Notes: generated from the sequence alone by a model not told the origin. A stretch of 64,000 nucleotides of DNA from Ichthyophis bannanicus (GCA_033557465.1 CM066035.1:924320522-924384521), one strand, 5' to 3'. Counted from the first letter of the stretch, positions 9,929 through 21,259 are shown. Translations and numbers: made by a program.

Positions 9929-12280
9929 TCAATCATCAGATGCTTGTGACTCTTGGGGTTAGAATCTGCAGTTGCTTCCTCTCAATAGAGGCAATCCACT
10001 GCTTTCATTCTAAACCCTAGACATGGATCTCTTCCCAAAAGACATCCATTTTTTCTATGTTCTATGAGCTGTCAGGATGTTCATGCCTATAGGTCACAGG
10101 GTTCTCCTCTTCCTGCTAGGGAAAGAGGTCTAACCACTATCAAACAATAGTTTCCTGTGCCAGCATGTCTCTTTTTTTTTATTTTTTATTTTTCCTTTCT
10201 ATAGACTTACTACTTTGTAAGTTGTCTTCAGCTCCATTCTCTTTACCCTCTTACCAAGTTTTTCCCCTGTAAGAGCAGTATTGCTTCACTGGAGGGCTTT
10301 TTCTTCAGCCTCTCTAGTTTTGTTACTTTTCCAGTGCGGAGTTTCCTCTGAGTTAACTCTTTTTCAATCTTGCTTTGAGGCAGTTCATCAGACATGTCCA
10401 GAGTTTTCTACTCCTGTTCTGTCCTTTCTGTTTTTAAACAGATTCTTTCTGCTGTCTGGCAAGCAGCTGCCTATGCAGGAGCCTTAATGTTTGGACCACT
10501 GGTTCTTGTCCACCAGCAACCAGGTTGTCCTCCACTAACATTCTGTCTGGTCTTAGTAGTGGCTCCAAGTCAGTGCTGTCATCTGTCTTGGAAACTTCAC
10601 TACAGGCTTGTTGGATTGTCTTCTCTTTCTGCCATCTCCATTCCCCTGGGTTTGGCAGCATAGTCTACATAGGTACTGGCTCTCCAGCAGCCAGTTCTAT
10701 CTCCTCATTCTCCTGCATCATGCTCTCTGCAATTCTACAGAGAAGCTCTCCACTATGGGCCCTTGCTAGAAAGCATGGGGTTTTTTCTCCAACAGCTATC
10801 CTAGATGGTTGGAAAAGGCTTTTTCAGTCATGTCTCCCATGACTAGAAAGGTTCTCCCTTTTTTCACTATCTCCTTTTTTAATATAAAGGACAGGTCTTC
10901 TCTTACGTGAAAGCTCAAGGAGTTGCCAGTTCCCTGCTTTGGTCCATAGTATTTCCATTCGGGAATATGCTTTTTCTCCTTGCAGCTCGTCCTCATGGTA
11001 AGAACACATGATACCTTTTTGCCCTTAGGTCAGCATGGTATCTCATTTTTATGCGTCTTCTGTTCACTTACCATGCTAGAGTTCTGGAATACTCGGGACT
11101 TGCTGGCTGCAGACTGATATCATCCTCTGCTTTTCACGTAACCGTCCTGGTTTTTTTCACTAGCTAGCATCCCTGTAGCTCATAACCAGTCGGAATAGAT
11201 TCTCTCTTTTCAAGTAGGTTCCACCTTCTTGTTAGATGAATCTTTCCTCTCCACATTGCCTATGTGAATACCGTTCTCTGGGCATATCTGTCTGCTTCTT
11301 TGCGGACACCCATATAAAGGCATATATATTCATATCTATAGCAGACATCTTACAGATGTCTATCATTTGTGTATTTTATGCTTTTTCATATCTCACTATA
11401 GATATATTATGTCTGTGTATATATATACCTCAAGGTTATGGTGGAAGTTAACTACCACAGAAAGTGGTTGTGCATGTAGAACCCCAAACATGCTGGATAG
11501 CATAGGTATGGGTAAAGCCCATCTATCAGAATCATATAGCTATATGAGTCTAGACAGTCAGGTAGAAAAATATGCAGATACATATCTACCAATAATAAAA
11601 TATCTCAAGATAATATATCGAGATATTTTAGGTACCTCTGAAGCTCTCCATGTTCCAGTATTTCTCCTAGCTGACTCCAGTTAGGAGAGACATTGCGGAT
11701 CTTCAGTTAATCACAGGCTCTAACGCCTCAGGCATTTGTCCTTTCTTTTTGGGATACAAGGGGTTTCCATACCTTGTTCCTCACACAAGGACTGTGCCTG
11801 TTTGTCCAAATCGGTCAGCCTTCTCTTTTTGCTCCTAAGGGTCAGCCACTCTGTTGCCAAAAGAGTTCGGCTTTTGTCATAAAGCCTTCCGCTGAAGGCC
11901 CACCGTTTTTGTACTACCCCAGTTATTACTGGGGTTCCCTCTTACCTTTCAGGAATCTGACCTCCACTGTTTTTCCTACAGGTTTATTACCTCCACTTCA
12001 CAGTGAGGTCCCCCTTGAGGTTCCTCTACTGGGTTCCCCAGTAGATCCCATAAACCTCCTTACTGCTCTGTAATCCTGTTAGGGGAGGTCCATATTGCAA
12101 TATTTCTTTCAATATCATTGATGATGATTATCATCCACACATGGACTCCTTGTCTGCAGTCCTATGCTAGGTTAGCTGTTCTACAGCGCCTTTCTTTTTC
12201 AACTCCTACCCTCCATCCTCAGGATGCCTGGCGTTGTGGGGGATAGCATGTTCCAATCTGACATGCTGGGACTCCAGGCA
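9929..12280 (+). mobile_element. D2 non-coding module that replaces pol and YR
   Basis: No open reading frame of note is found. The module aligns throughout with D7 (29976-31288 plus 37049-38020). Examples are GAGCTGTCAGGATGTTCATG (10068), TTTGTCCAAATCGGTCAG (11800) and GGTCCATATTGCAATATTTC (12087), each with a counterpart in the same order. It also holds AT-rich ATATATA runs near 11320-11430. Its last ~80 bp (CAACTCCTACCCTCCATCC) resemble the sequence after the YR stop in D1, so the replaced segment ends in the 3' UTR. The origin of the module is unknown to me. Confidence 0.75.
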
Positions 12281-12289
12281 TCTTAGCTT

Positions 12290-12395
12290 GGGAGTCCCCA
12301 TATGTGAAGACTCATTCCTGCTTGTTCCTGGAGATAGCACAGTTACTTACCTGTAACAGGTGATCTCTGGGAACAGCAGGAATAAGTCTTCACGA
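12290..12395 (+). other. D2 internal complementary region
   Basis: Family A ICR with junction GAGATA|GCACAG at 12336/12337. It complements the D2 left end (1196 on) and the D2 right end (to 12925). Confidence 0.85.
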
Positions 12396-12417
12396 CTCAC
12401 CCACCTCCCCAGGAGTT

Positions 12418-12731
12418 GTATCTCTCTGCCTCTCTCTGCCTCTCTCTGCCTCTCTCTGCCTCTCTCTGCCTCTCTCTGCCTCTCTCTGCCTCTCTCTGCC
12501 TCTCTCTGCCTCTCTCTGCCTCTCTCTGCCTCTCTCTGCCTCTCTCTGCCTCTCTCTGCCTCTCTCTGCATCTCTCTGCCTCTCTCTGCCTCTCTCTGCC
12601 TCTCTCTGCCTCTCTCTGCCTCTCTCTGCCTCTCTCTGCCTCTCTCTGCCTCTCTCTGCCTCTCTCTGCCTCTCTCTGCCTCTCTCTGCCTCTCTCTGCC
12701 TCTCTCTGCCTCTCTCTGCCTCTCTCTGCCT
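12418..12731 (+). repeat. Microsatellite of about 31 copies of TCTCTCTGCC
   Basis: A 10-bp unit is repeated almost perfectly, with one C-to-A variant near 12570. It sits between ICR and right ITR, where other family A copies have short CT-rich runs. The long Leu/Ser-rich (plus) and Arg/Glu-rich (minus) reading frames over it are artefacts. Confidence 0.97.
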
Positions 12732-12734
12732 TAA

Positions 12735-12925
12735 AACTTAACTGAGGAGAGGCAGTTAGGAAAGGCGGGAAGGCAGCACGCAGGCATGGGGGGATGCTTC
12801 CAAAAGCTCTTGATTGGATGCTGGGAAGCGTTCCCGCACAGACTCCATCGGTACTGACGTACCCTAATGTGAAGACTTATTCCTGCTGTTCCCAGAGATC
12901 ACCTGTTACAGGTAAGTAACTGTGC
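12735..12925 (+). repeat. D2 right ITR
   Basis: It is the inverted copy of 1196-1395. It ends with the outer extension CACCTGTTACAGGTAAGTAA then CTGTGC. Confidence 0.82.
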
Positions 12926-12948
12926 TTTCCTGTTTGATACTGGGAGCA
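12926..12948 (+). repeat. Displaced 23-bp fragment of the D1 right ITR
   Basis: TTTGATACTGGGAGCA continues the ITR that broke off at 1195 (compare TTGGACACTGGGGAG in D7). It is all of D1 that is left between D2 and D4. Confidence 0.7.
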
Positions 12949-13267
12949 TTCTCCAGGACCAAGCAGGAAGTCGGCCCTCACATATGGGTGACATCAGCGC
13001 CGACACAGCCCTCATGCAGAGCATTTCCCCCAGCTTTCAAAGAAAGCCTTTGGGAATGCAGCATGCATGCGCCTTGCTCAGTCTTCTTTTTTTCTGCAGA
13101 GCCCAACGGATGTCGTCACCTGGTAAAAAGTTGATTTTCCTGCATGGATTTGTGTGTTTGCCCGTTTCGCCTGGTACACCGGTATCGAGCCCAGAGCTAA
13201 GTTTTTCGTCTTCTCTTTTTCACTGGCAGTCTGGTCTTCTCACCTTGCAGGTGCCCTTTTTCCCCCA

Positions 13268-15034
13268 ATGGCTGCCAGTGGGTTCAAGAAGTGTGATCTG
13301 TGTAAGAAGCTGTCTCTCACTGACACATGACTGCTGCCTCTAGTGCCTCGGGCCTGACCATGACCCGGTGGTCTGTGTCCCGTGCAGCAAAATGTCCTCT
13401 AAGGCGCTGAGGAGCTGTCAACATCAGCGTGAGACTCTTTTCTGACTCCACGTCCGGCTGGACTTCGTCAGAGGCCTCGACATCTCTGGAGTCTGACCCC
13501 GAGCACCGTCGAGGCTCCTCTGAAAGGGGGTCTCCTTCAAGGGAACACAGAAAGAAAGAAGAAACCTGCGAGGGTGGCATCGGTGGATGCTCTTGGCTCC
13601 TCGAGGGCCAGGTCGCCTAGCCCCGACTGTCGTCCCGGGTCCTCGGAGTCGGACAGGCCTGCCAAGTTGCCTCGAGTGGAGCCAGAGTCCCTGAGTCACG
13701 TGAGTGCTGTTGTCCTCAGACTCCCCTCCGGGGGAGCCGATGTCAGGACCGATGCCGTCGGGGGCTGCTGAGTCTCAGGTTGACGGCCTTGGAGTGCAGC
13801 TTGGCTGCCTTCATGGAGCAGCAGCAGGTACTGATTGCCGGTTTGACCAGTGCATCTGCCCTGACCACTGGGACCTCGACGTCCAAGTCGACCCCGGAGG
13901 CCGAGTTGATCCTCAGCCAAGGTCCCCCTCAGCCTCCCACTCGGGGCAGAGGTAGTCCACACCAGTGTCCTTGGCATCAGGGCAGATGGCATCGGTGCCC
14001 GCCTGGCCAGAGCCACTCGATTCCTCGGAGGGGTCAGAGTGGGAGACGGAGGACAAGGAGTCCCCGGATACTTTCCGGACCCAGTACGTCCCATCAGACT
14101 CGCCGGAATCTGAGCCTCAGACAGTCCCCACCAGAGGATACCTGGTTCTCAGACTTTGTGCAGGACATGGCCAAAGCCTTGGCCTTCCCCGCAGATCCCA
14201 AGGAGGAGCCTTGCTGCCTAAGGAGGCCTTTACTGTACCGGTTCCTCCGATGCTGGAACGGCTGCTCTTCCGCATGTGGGAGGTACCAGCCTTGGTGCCA
14301 GTTCTCAGCAAACAGGTCGATTCCATTTATCAAGTCCGTAAGAGCCCTGGGTTCCAGAAGGCACAGCTACTGCAGCACTCCATGGTTGTGGAATCAGCCA
14401 TGCATCGTCTGAAGAATCAGAAGATGCACTCCTTGGTGCCCCCCGGTCGGGAGGCCCGGAACATGGATGCCCTTGGTAGAAAGTGCTTCCATGGCTCTAT
14501 GCTGGCGTGCCGTGTCCAGACTTACCAGTTGTACATGGGCATGTACCTTCAGGACCTGGCAAAGGAGATTGCTGGGTTCTCAGCTGGCCTCTCCAAGGAA
14601 CCTTTGCAGAGGTTTAAGTCTTTGTCATCGGGGATTCGAGAGTGCTCAGTTTCTCTTGAGCAGCCTATGATGGCTTCAAGGCTTCAGCCAGAGTAGCTGT
14701 GGCTGGCATCTGTGCACCTCGAGCCATGGGTACAGGACAAGTTGGTTGTCCCCTGCCGAGGTGAGAACCTTCTTGGCAAACCCATGGCTGAAAAGGCTGT
14801 AGACCTCGAGTCAGGCTGTCCAAGAAAACCTCTGCCCCTTCTCAGAAGGGCTCGGGGGAAAAAAAGCCCTTTTACCTGAGGAAGGCTACTGCCTACAAAT
14901 CCTACCCTCATTTTCAGGCCTCTTCAGCTCCCCATCAGGTTCAGCAGGCCAAGGTGCAGGGACATGGGCCCCATAGGCAGAAAACCCCCAAGCCATCAGC
15001 TCCGGCTCCTGCACAGCAGGGAGCAGGGTTTTGA
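13268..15034 (+). pseudogene. D4 gag-like gene (family B), frameshifted
   Basis: It starts MAASGFKKCDLCKKL at 13268. The frame is lost by ~13320, where the D8 copy reads LTDTHDFCLRCLGPDH. The Ser-rich section is followed from 13965 by a 243-codon open frame with EWETEDKESPDTFR, AFTVPVPPMLERLLFRMWE, SPGFQKAQLLQHSMV, LGRKCFHGSMLACRVQTYQL and LQDLAKEIAGFSAGL. The frame changes at about 14650 (SVSLEQPMMAS is off-frame for the expected RAAYDGF). The basic tail ends at TGA 15032-15034. Confidence 0.83.
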
Positions 15035-16895
15035 CTCCTGTTGCATAGCCTCTCCTCTCAGCACAGGAGGCCAGCTGACACTGTGTGCCCACAGGTGGTC
15101 AGCCATAACAGGGGATACCTGGGTGAGCATAGTCCAATATGGCTATTTGCTCCACTTCAACCAGTTACCCCCCTCCTATTTTCCAGGGGAGCCTCCAAAA
15201 CTCCCTCTTCACAGGAACCTCCTTCAGGAGTTGGCAAGTCTTCTAAAGGAGCGGGCGGTGGAACTGGTGCCTCACCACCTGAGAGGCCAAGGCTTCTATT
15301 CAAGTTACTTTCTGGAACCAAAAGGGACAGGAGGCCTCAGGCCCATCCTAGACTTGAAAAATCTCAAGTTCCTGGAGAGGGAAAAGTTCAAGATGCTTAC
15401 CCTTGGGATACTGCTGCCCTACCTCCAGTAGGGAGATTGGCTATGCTCCTTAGACCTAAAGGATGCTTATACGCGCATCCTCATTCATTCAGACCACAGA
15501 CAATATTTCAGATTTGTAGTGGGAGGAAATCATTTTCAATACAGAGTACTTCCATTTGGCCTCACCTCCGCCCCCAGGGTTTTCACCAAGTGCCTGGCGG
15601 TGGTGGCGGCCTGTCTCAGAAACCAGGACATCTTTGTCTTTCCATACCTGGACGACTGGCTCCTCAGGGGTCAGTCTCCACAGGAGGCCGGCCAGGCCAC
15701 CTTTTGCACTTTCTCTTCAGCATCTAGGCTTCGTGGTAAACTTCGCAAAGTCCACTGTGCTCCCCTCACAGGACATGGAGTTCATAGGGGCAAGATTGGA
15801 TACCCTCCAGGCGAAGGCTTATTTGCCTGAGGACAGGGCCCACAGACTGATAGCATTGGCCAATCAGTTCCAGAGCGGTTCTGTGGTCTCTGCCAAAAAC
15901 ATCCTAAGGCTCTTGGGCCACATGGCATCCACAGTCCATGTAACTCTGAATGCCCGCCTGCACATGCAACCTGCTCAGTGGTGCCTCAGAGCTCAGTGGG
16001 TGCAAGCCACAGGCAACTTGAAAGACAAGATAAGGGTGTCCAAACTGCTGACCACCTGCCTACGGTGGTGGCTGCATCTCCCAAACCTGGTCCAGGGGGT
16101 ACCTTTTCAGGCACCTCCCCACACACAGGTGCTGACAACCGATGCTTCCCTTCAGGGCTGGGGTGCACATTGCCAGGGGGCTTGCACTCAGGGCCTCTGG
16201 TATCCTGGGGAGTCCACACAGCAGATCAATCTGTTGGAGATGTGAGCTATCCGCTTAGCTCTACAGACTCTCATGTCCTCTCTCACCAGTCTGTCTTAGT
16301 TCAGACAGGCAATCAGTTGGCAATGTTCTACGTGAACAAGCAAGGGGGCACAGGCTCCAAACTTCTGTGTCGGGCGGCACAGGCCCTGTGCTCATTGGCA
16401 ATCAAACACATGTTTCTCAAGGCAGTTTGCCTGGCCAGGAAAATTGCCTGGCAGACAGATTGATCAGGATTCTACAGCCTCACGAATGGCAGTCGAATCC
16501 TCTGGTGGTTCAAGAGATCTTTCTAAGATGGGGTCTTCCAACCATTGATCTCTTTGCGAGTCCAATGAACCGTCAGCTACCCAGGTTCTGTTCCAGACAA
16601 CCACATCCTCTGCAAATAGCAGCAGATGCCTTTCTAATCTCTTGGTCTACGGGCCTACTGTAATGCACTTCCTCCCATGCTTCTAGTGGCCCAAACCTTG
16701 TTCAAGGTTCTTCAGGACAAAGCCTCTCTGATTCTGGTAGCCCCCAGATGGCTGAGGCAGCTGTGGTTTCCACTCCTGCAGTTGGCGGTGGACACTCCAC
16801 TCCCTCCTGGGGGTGCATCATGACCTCTTGTCACAGGACCAGAGATCTCTCCTGCACCCCAACCTCAATCTGATGGCCTACTGCTGAAAGGGTAG
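15035..16895 (+). pseudogene. D4 pol (RT, RNase H, methyltransferase-like), frameshifted
   Basis: RT blocks include YLLHFNQLPPSYFPGEPPKL (~15150), GFYSSYFLEPKGTGGLRPIL (~15290), FQYRVLPFGLTSAPRVFTKC (~15535) and YLDDWLLRG (~15645). The connection reads NFAKSTVLPSQDMEFIGARL (~15740) in a second frame. RNase H blocks are LTTDASLQGWGAHCQ (~16133) and a mutated QTGNQLAMFYVNKQGG (~16305), in which the catalytic Asp of QTDNQ is Gly. A premature TAG follows the methionine of LLEM near 16240. The last part reads LPTIDLFASPMNRQLPRF (~16540). The catalytic change and frameshifts show the copy is inactive. Confidence 0.85.
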
Positions 16896-17309
16896 TTCCC
16901 CAGGCCGCATGCCAGCCAGGCTGAAACAGTCCTGCATACCCTGGACTGTAGAAGGGCGTTGTCCTTTTACATAGACTGTACGCAGGGGCATCGAAGGGCT
17001 GCTCAGCTCTTCATATCTTTTGACCCTAATAAACTGGGGTTGCCTGTTTCCAAGCGTACGTTGTCCCTTTGGGTAGCGGATTGTGTCGCCTGGGCATACA
17101 AGGCAGCCAGCTTTCCTTGCAGGGTCGAGTCACAGCCCAATGTCAGGGCAAAGGCCGCGTCAGTAGCCTACCTCCAATCTGTTCTGTTGGCAGACATCTG
17201 CCAGGCTGCTACCTGGTCTTCAAGCCAGACTTTTGCGGCTCACTACTGCCTCGAGAGGGAGTCCTGTAGGGACAGTGCTTTTGGACAGGCGGTACTCCAT
17301 AATCTCTGA
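16880..17309 (+). pseudogene. D4 tyrosine recombinase, N-terminal ~0.6 kb deleted
   Basis: Sequence equivalent to D3 8335-8942 is missing: GGGTAGTT runs straight into CCCCAGGCCGCATGCC. The core-binding domain and the first catalytic Arg are lost. What remains is readable from 16959: FYIDCTQGHRRAAQLFISFD, LPVSKRTLSLWVADC, DICQAATWSSSQTF and HYCLERESCRDSAFG. The HxxR motif is also damaged (AQCQGK). Confidence 0.85.
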
Positions 17310-17442
17310 GGTTTAGGCAACTCCTACCCTCTGGCCCTTGTGTTGGGCTACTGTATGGGGACATTCTCAAAGGATTCTTTCACAAATGCTGACGCTCTAG
17401 TGGGAGCTTATTTTACAGCTTGGGTTCCCAGTAGCCTGAAGC

Positions 17443-17802
17443 TGGGGAGTCCCATATGTGAGGACTGACTTCCTGCTTGGTCCTGGAGAAAGTAGTTACT
17501 CACCTGTAACAGGTGTTCTCCAGGAGCAGCAGGAATCGGTCCTCACGACCCTCCCTCCTCCCCTTGGAGTTGCAGTCATATGATTCATTTTGTTTGCTGT
17601 CTTTTAGCTATGTCATCAGACTGAGCAAGATGGCACCCTTGGGCGGGAAGGGGACTGTGCATGCGCACTGCATTCCCAAAGACTTTCTTTGAAAGCTAGG
17701 GAAATGCTCCGCACGAGGGCTCTGTCAGTACCAACATCACCCATATGTGAGGACTGATTCCTGCTGCTCCTGGAGAACACCTGTTACAGGTGAGTAACTA
17801 CT
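17443..17802 (+). repeat. D4 ICR and right ITR
   Basis: The ICR (17443-17547) has TTGGTCCTGGAGAA joined to AGTAGTTACTCACC. The right ITR (from about 17620) contains CAAGATGGCACCCTTGGGCG and ends GTGAGTAACTACT at 17802. Only four bases (CTTT) separate it from D5. Confidence 0.8.
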
Positions 17803-17806
17803 CTTT

Positions 17807-17942
17807 CCAGTTCATACTGCTAGACCAGCCCAGACAAGCGGGTTATGTTCCCCTGCTAGCAGATGGAGACAGAATAAACACTCCAGAGCTGTGATTGGGC
17901 TCTGGGTGACATAGGAGTGCCCCTAGAGGACCTAGTCAGTAT
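17807..17942 (+). repeat. D5 left ITR
   Basis: It is the reverse complement of 21260-21395. It contains GAATAAACACTCCAGAGCTG and GGGGCACTCCTATG (as its complement). Confidence 0.85.
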
Positions 17943-18079
17943 TTTCTCTGTCTCTTGCAGATGAAGGGACCAGCAACGTATCCACTCCTACCAATCGCTT
18001 CAAAGTTCGCAGTCTTTTCGGGGAGCCCGCAAAGGAACTGACTCCTATTCAGGTCCAGCAAAGTTTACGGGAACCTCCC

Positions 18080-19770
18080 GTCCTTCCCGCTGACGGGACA
18101 AGACACCCACTTGAGATGCCTCCGCCTGTTTGGGGGGGCGGTTGGCTCCTTTTTCTCAGCAGTGGGCACACGTAACTTCAGATCAGTGGGTCCTCAACAT
18201 AATTTCTCACGGCTATTCTCTCGAATGTTGCCAACCCATTCACGATGTGGAAAAACAAGTGGCCATTCAAACTACCATTCAGAAGCTCCTCTCCTTAAAA
18301 GCCATTTGTCCAGTCCATCTGTTAGAGCGCTAGGCTGTTCCATCAATTTCATGGTGCCCAAGAAAGTGGCTCTTTTCGTCCACTTTTGGACCTCAAAGGC
18401 GTAAATCGCAGCCTTCAAGTACCACACTTCCGGATGGAGACCCTACAGTCAGTCCTTCACTCAGTACACCGGGGAGAGTTTCTAGCATCCTTGGATCTAG
18501 CAGAAGCATATTTTCATATTCCCATTCGAGAAGACTTCCAGCTCTTCCTGCGTTTTTTAGTCCTTGGCCAGCCTTTGCAGTTTCGGGCAATGCCCTTTGG
18601 CCTAGCCTCAGCACCTCAAACCTTCTCAAAGGTGAAGGTGATGGTGGTTGTGGCAGCAGCCTTATGCAAGCAGGGAATCAGAGTACACCTGTACTTGGAT
18701 GATTGGCTCATTCATGCGGACTCCCAGAGGCTCACAACTCTTTCCACAGTAGTGGTCTTCCTACAGCAACTTGGTTGGGTGATCAACCACACCAATACTT
18801 GCCTCCATCTCAAGAGAGCGAATTTCTCGCATCACGCTTCGATACCTCTCAAGGGTGTGTATTCCTGACTCAAGCCCATTTCCTAAAGCTGACTTCTCAG
18901 TTCCAAAGTATTTTGGCCCAAAGAACCCCCCTTGGATCCATGACCGCCACCATCGAGCTCGTGCCTTGGGCAAAGGCTCACATGTGCGGTCTACAGGCTG
19001 CTCTGCTTTCCAGATGGTTCCCAGTGACAGACTACCAGACCCGTCTCCCATTACTGCTGCAGGTCTGGCACAGTCTACAGTGGTGGCTTGCATCTCATAA
19101 TCTCCTCAGGTGAGTACCGTTGGAAAACCCACGCTGGATCTTGTTGACAACCGAAGCCAGTCTGTCCAGATGGGGAGCACACTGTTGTACTCGGTGCAAG
19201 GAACTTGGATGACGTGCGAGGTGCAATGGGCGATCAACAGGCTTGAGGCGAGAGCAGCTCGATTCGCCTTACTGAAGTTTCACTGGTTCCTACAGGGACA
19301 AGCTCTTTGGATCCTGTGCAACAGTGCCACTGCAGTGTCCTACTTCAAACGCCAGGGTGGCACCAAGTGCACAGGGGGTATTGGAGATGTCCCTTCTCTT
19401 CCCTTGGGCAGAAAGGAACCTTCAGGCTCTCATTGCATATAGCGGGGACCAGCAACATGAAGGTGGATTTTCTAAGCCGACACTCTCAATCTCAGCGAAT
19501 GGGAACTGGCCCCACAAGCGTTCCAGACTATAGTCCAGAAGTGGGGGCAGCCGAAAGTAGATCTCATGGCGTCAGCCACGGATGCGAAGGTTCCGATCTT
19601 CAGTTGCTGGAGGGAACACGGATCTCAAGGCATAAATGCCTTGGCGCAACCATGGCTGAAACACCAGTTGCTCTGTATTCCCACCTTGGCCAATGATCGA
19701 AAGAGTCCTGCAACGGATCAGGGAACACCACGACCCAGTAATCTTAGTGATCCTGGACTGAACTAGAAGA
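18080..19770 (+). pseudogene. D5 pol (family C DIRS RT and RNase H), frameshifted
   Basis: The N-terminal block VGGRLAPFSQQWAHVTSDQW is at ~18127. The RT frame from 18386 has LQSVLHSVHRGEFLASLDLA, FRAMPFGLASAPQTFSK and YLDDWLIHADSQR with both catalytic Asp. The thumb/connection continues in other frames (WAKAHMCGLQAALLSRWFPV, ~18965). RNase H is degraded but visible as QWAINRLEARAARFALLKF (~19228) and NSATAVSYFKRQGGT (~19320), which lacks the Asp expected in TDN. KVDLMASATDAKVPIFSC near 19550-19600 corresponds to the methyltransferase-like DLFAS block. Divergence from A and B is large. Confidence 0.8.
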
Positions 19771-19789
19771 CCATGGTATGCTGATTTCA

Positions 19790-20939
19790 TAAAACTATCT
19801 CAAGTCCCTCCTCTGCGACTACAAGCTCCCTTCAGACTTCTCAGGCACTGACATATCTCGATGGAAGATTCAACTCCCTAGATGCTTACGGCTTGGCTCT
19901 TGAGCGCCGTAGATTAGCCCCTAAGGGTTACTCTTCCAAGGTAGTGTCGACTCTCCTCAACGCTCGCCGTTTGTCTGTAGTTAGCATATGCTAGGGTTTG
20001 GCAAGTGTTTGGGTCCTGGTGTACTCAACATCTTTCTCCTTGGAATACAGAAATTCCAGACATTCTTACCTTTCTTCGAGGGCCTCGACAAAGGCTTAGC
20101 TATTGGCACTCTACGGGCACACATCTCAGCACTGATGTGTTATAGGGGACCAATCTATGTGTTGTGTTTTCTTAAAGGAGTCGAGCTTCTACATCCTCTG
20201 GTCCGTCCAGTTGTCCCTGCTTGGGATCTTGTCTTGGTACTACGGGCCTTGATGTCTCCACCCTTCGAGTCTCTAAAGGAAGTTACCTTAACTGATTTGA
20301 CACTTAAGATGGTTTTCTTAGTGGCTATAATTTCAGCTCGTCGCATTTCGGAACTGCAGGCTCTCTTGCAGGGACCCGTATTTGTCATCCCCTGCAGAGG
20401 AAGTATCCCTTCGCACTGTTCCCTCATTCTTGCCTAAGGTGATTACTCCTTTTCATGTCAATCATCCTCTTTTGTTGCCTGCCTTTTCTAAGGAACAATG
20501 TTCCGTTCGTTCCAAGAATCTCCAGGCAGTTGATCTCAAAAGGATTCTCCTTTGCTATGGCAGTCTCCAATTCTTTTCACAAGACCTTTGTGCATTTTGC
20601 GGGACCACGCCGAGGTATGGCAGCTTCAAAATCTACTATTACCAGATGGTTGCGCCATACCATTGAATCAGTCTATATTCTGCAAGGCAAGCCAGTGCCT
20701 GCCAGTTTTCGTGCACGCTTGACTCAAGCTCAGGCTGTGTCTTGGGCCGAGCGATCACACGTAGTCCCTCTTGATATTTGTCAAGCAGCAACCTGGTCTT
20801 CCTTGTCTACTTTTGTCCAGCATTATTGCCTGGACTTTCAGGCACCTGAGGACAGTTTTGGGGCTAGTGTGCTGTCAGCGGGGCTCTGCCCACCCTGGGG
20901 TTCATTAGCTTGGGTACTTCCCGCTTGTCTGGACTGATC
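19790..20939 (+). pseudogene. D5 tyrosine recombinase, frameshifted
   Basis: The core part is at 19988-20437: GLAIGTLRAHISALMCYRG, PAWDLVLVLRALMSPPFESL and MVFLVAIISARRISELQALL, with the catalytic Arg. A frameshift follows near 20375. The C-terminal part (20455-20937) gives GMAASKSTITRWLRHTI, RARLTQAQAVSWAERS, LDICQAATWSSLSTFVQHYC with the nucleophile Tyr, and a TGA near 20937. The His of HxxR is not evident (ARLTQAQA), so catalysis is doubtful even apart from the frameshifts. Confidence 0.82.
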
Positions 20940-21016
20940 TAGCAGTAGGAACTGGAAGGAGAAATCTCACTTACCGTTAACTTCCTTTCCTGGAATACTG
21001 CTAGATCAGTCCAGAA
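20918..21016 (+). other. D5 internal complementary region
   Basis: CCCGCTTGTCTGGACTGATC...AACTGG complements the left end. AAGGAGAAATCTCACTTACC...CCAGTCCAG, taken as the complement of the right end, follows. The junction is at 20955/20956. Confidence 0.85.
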
Positions 21017-21259
21017 CCCACCCCATTGTCAGTGTCACGACTGCTGGTGCAGAGGAGCCGACGTTCTTCTTACTTAAGACGCAAGCAATTACATATTCCA
21101 GAGAGAGTCCACAACAGTGGATTCAGAGTTTTTCTCCAAGGAATGATGTTTGATCCTTCTCTACCCTTCCTGGTTAGAGTTGAGGGTTTTAATTGAATTT
21201 GTTACCTGTACATAGTTGAGTGAGTTAGTCAAGTTTTCTCCTAATGTTGGTGCTTGTCA

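Larger units (their letters stand above)
1196..12925 (+). mobile_element. D2: family A gag-only (non-autonomous) DIRS element, split by D3
   Basis: The left ITR begins TATCTCCAGGAACAAGC at 1196 and the right ITR ends ...GTAAGTAACTGTGC near 12925. Internal order: broken gag (1546-3738, its last 66 bp resuming at 9863), a ~2.35-kb module without coding potential (9929-12280), ICR, a large 10-mer microsatellite, right ITR. RT, RNase H and YR are absent, and D7 has the same gag-plus-module layout, so this is a distinct non-autonomous subfamily rather than a one-off deletion. D3 (3739-9862) sits inside the 3' part of gag. D2 itself is inserted in the right ITR of D1. It must depend on RT and YR from family A copies such as D6 or D9 (inference). 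Confidence 0.85.
12949..17802 (+). mobile_element. D4: family B DIRS with internal YR deletion
   Basis: It begins TTCTCCAGGACCAAGCAGG and ends GGTGAGTAACTACT. Order: left ITR (to ~13125), gag (13268-15034), pol (15035-16895), truncated YR (16880-17309), ICR (17443-17547), right ITR (~17620-17802). Against D3 about 0.6 kb of YR is missing, so the copy could not integrate on its own. It is inserted in the right ITR of D1, 23 bp past D2. Confidence 0.88.

Noticed and set aside
12418..12731. CRISPR-like array
   Set aside because: There are no spacers, the units are 10 bp and contiguous, and the sequence is eukaryotic.
12347..12745. Long Leu/Ser-rich and Arg/Glu-rich reading frames
   Set aside because: They are a 10-bp microsatellite translated in several frames.
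18386..18868. Separate retroelement from D4
   Set aside because: Kept separate as D5, but an initial reading as the 3' part of D4 was dropped because it has its own ITR pair and ICR and a much diverged RT.
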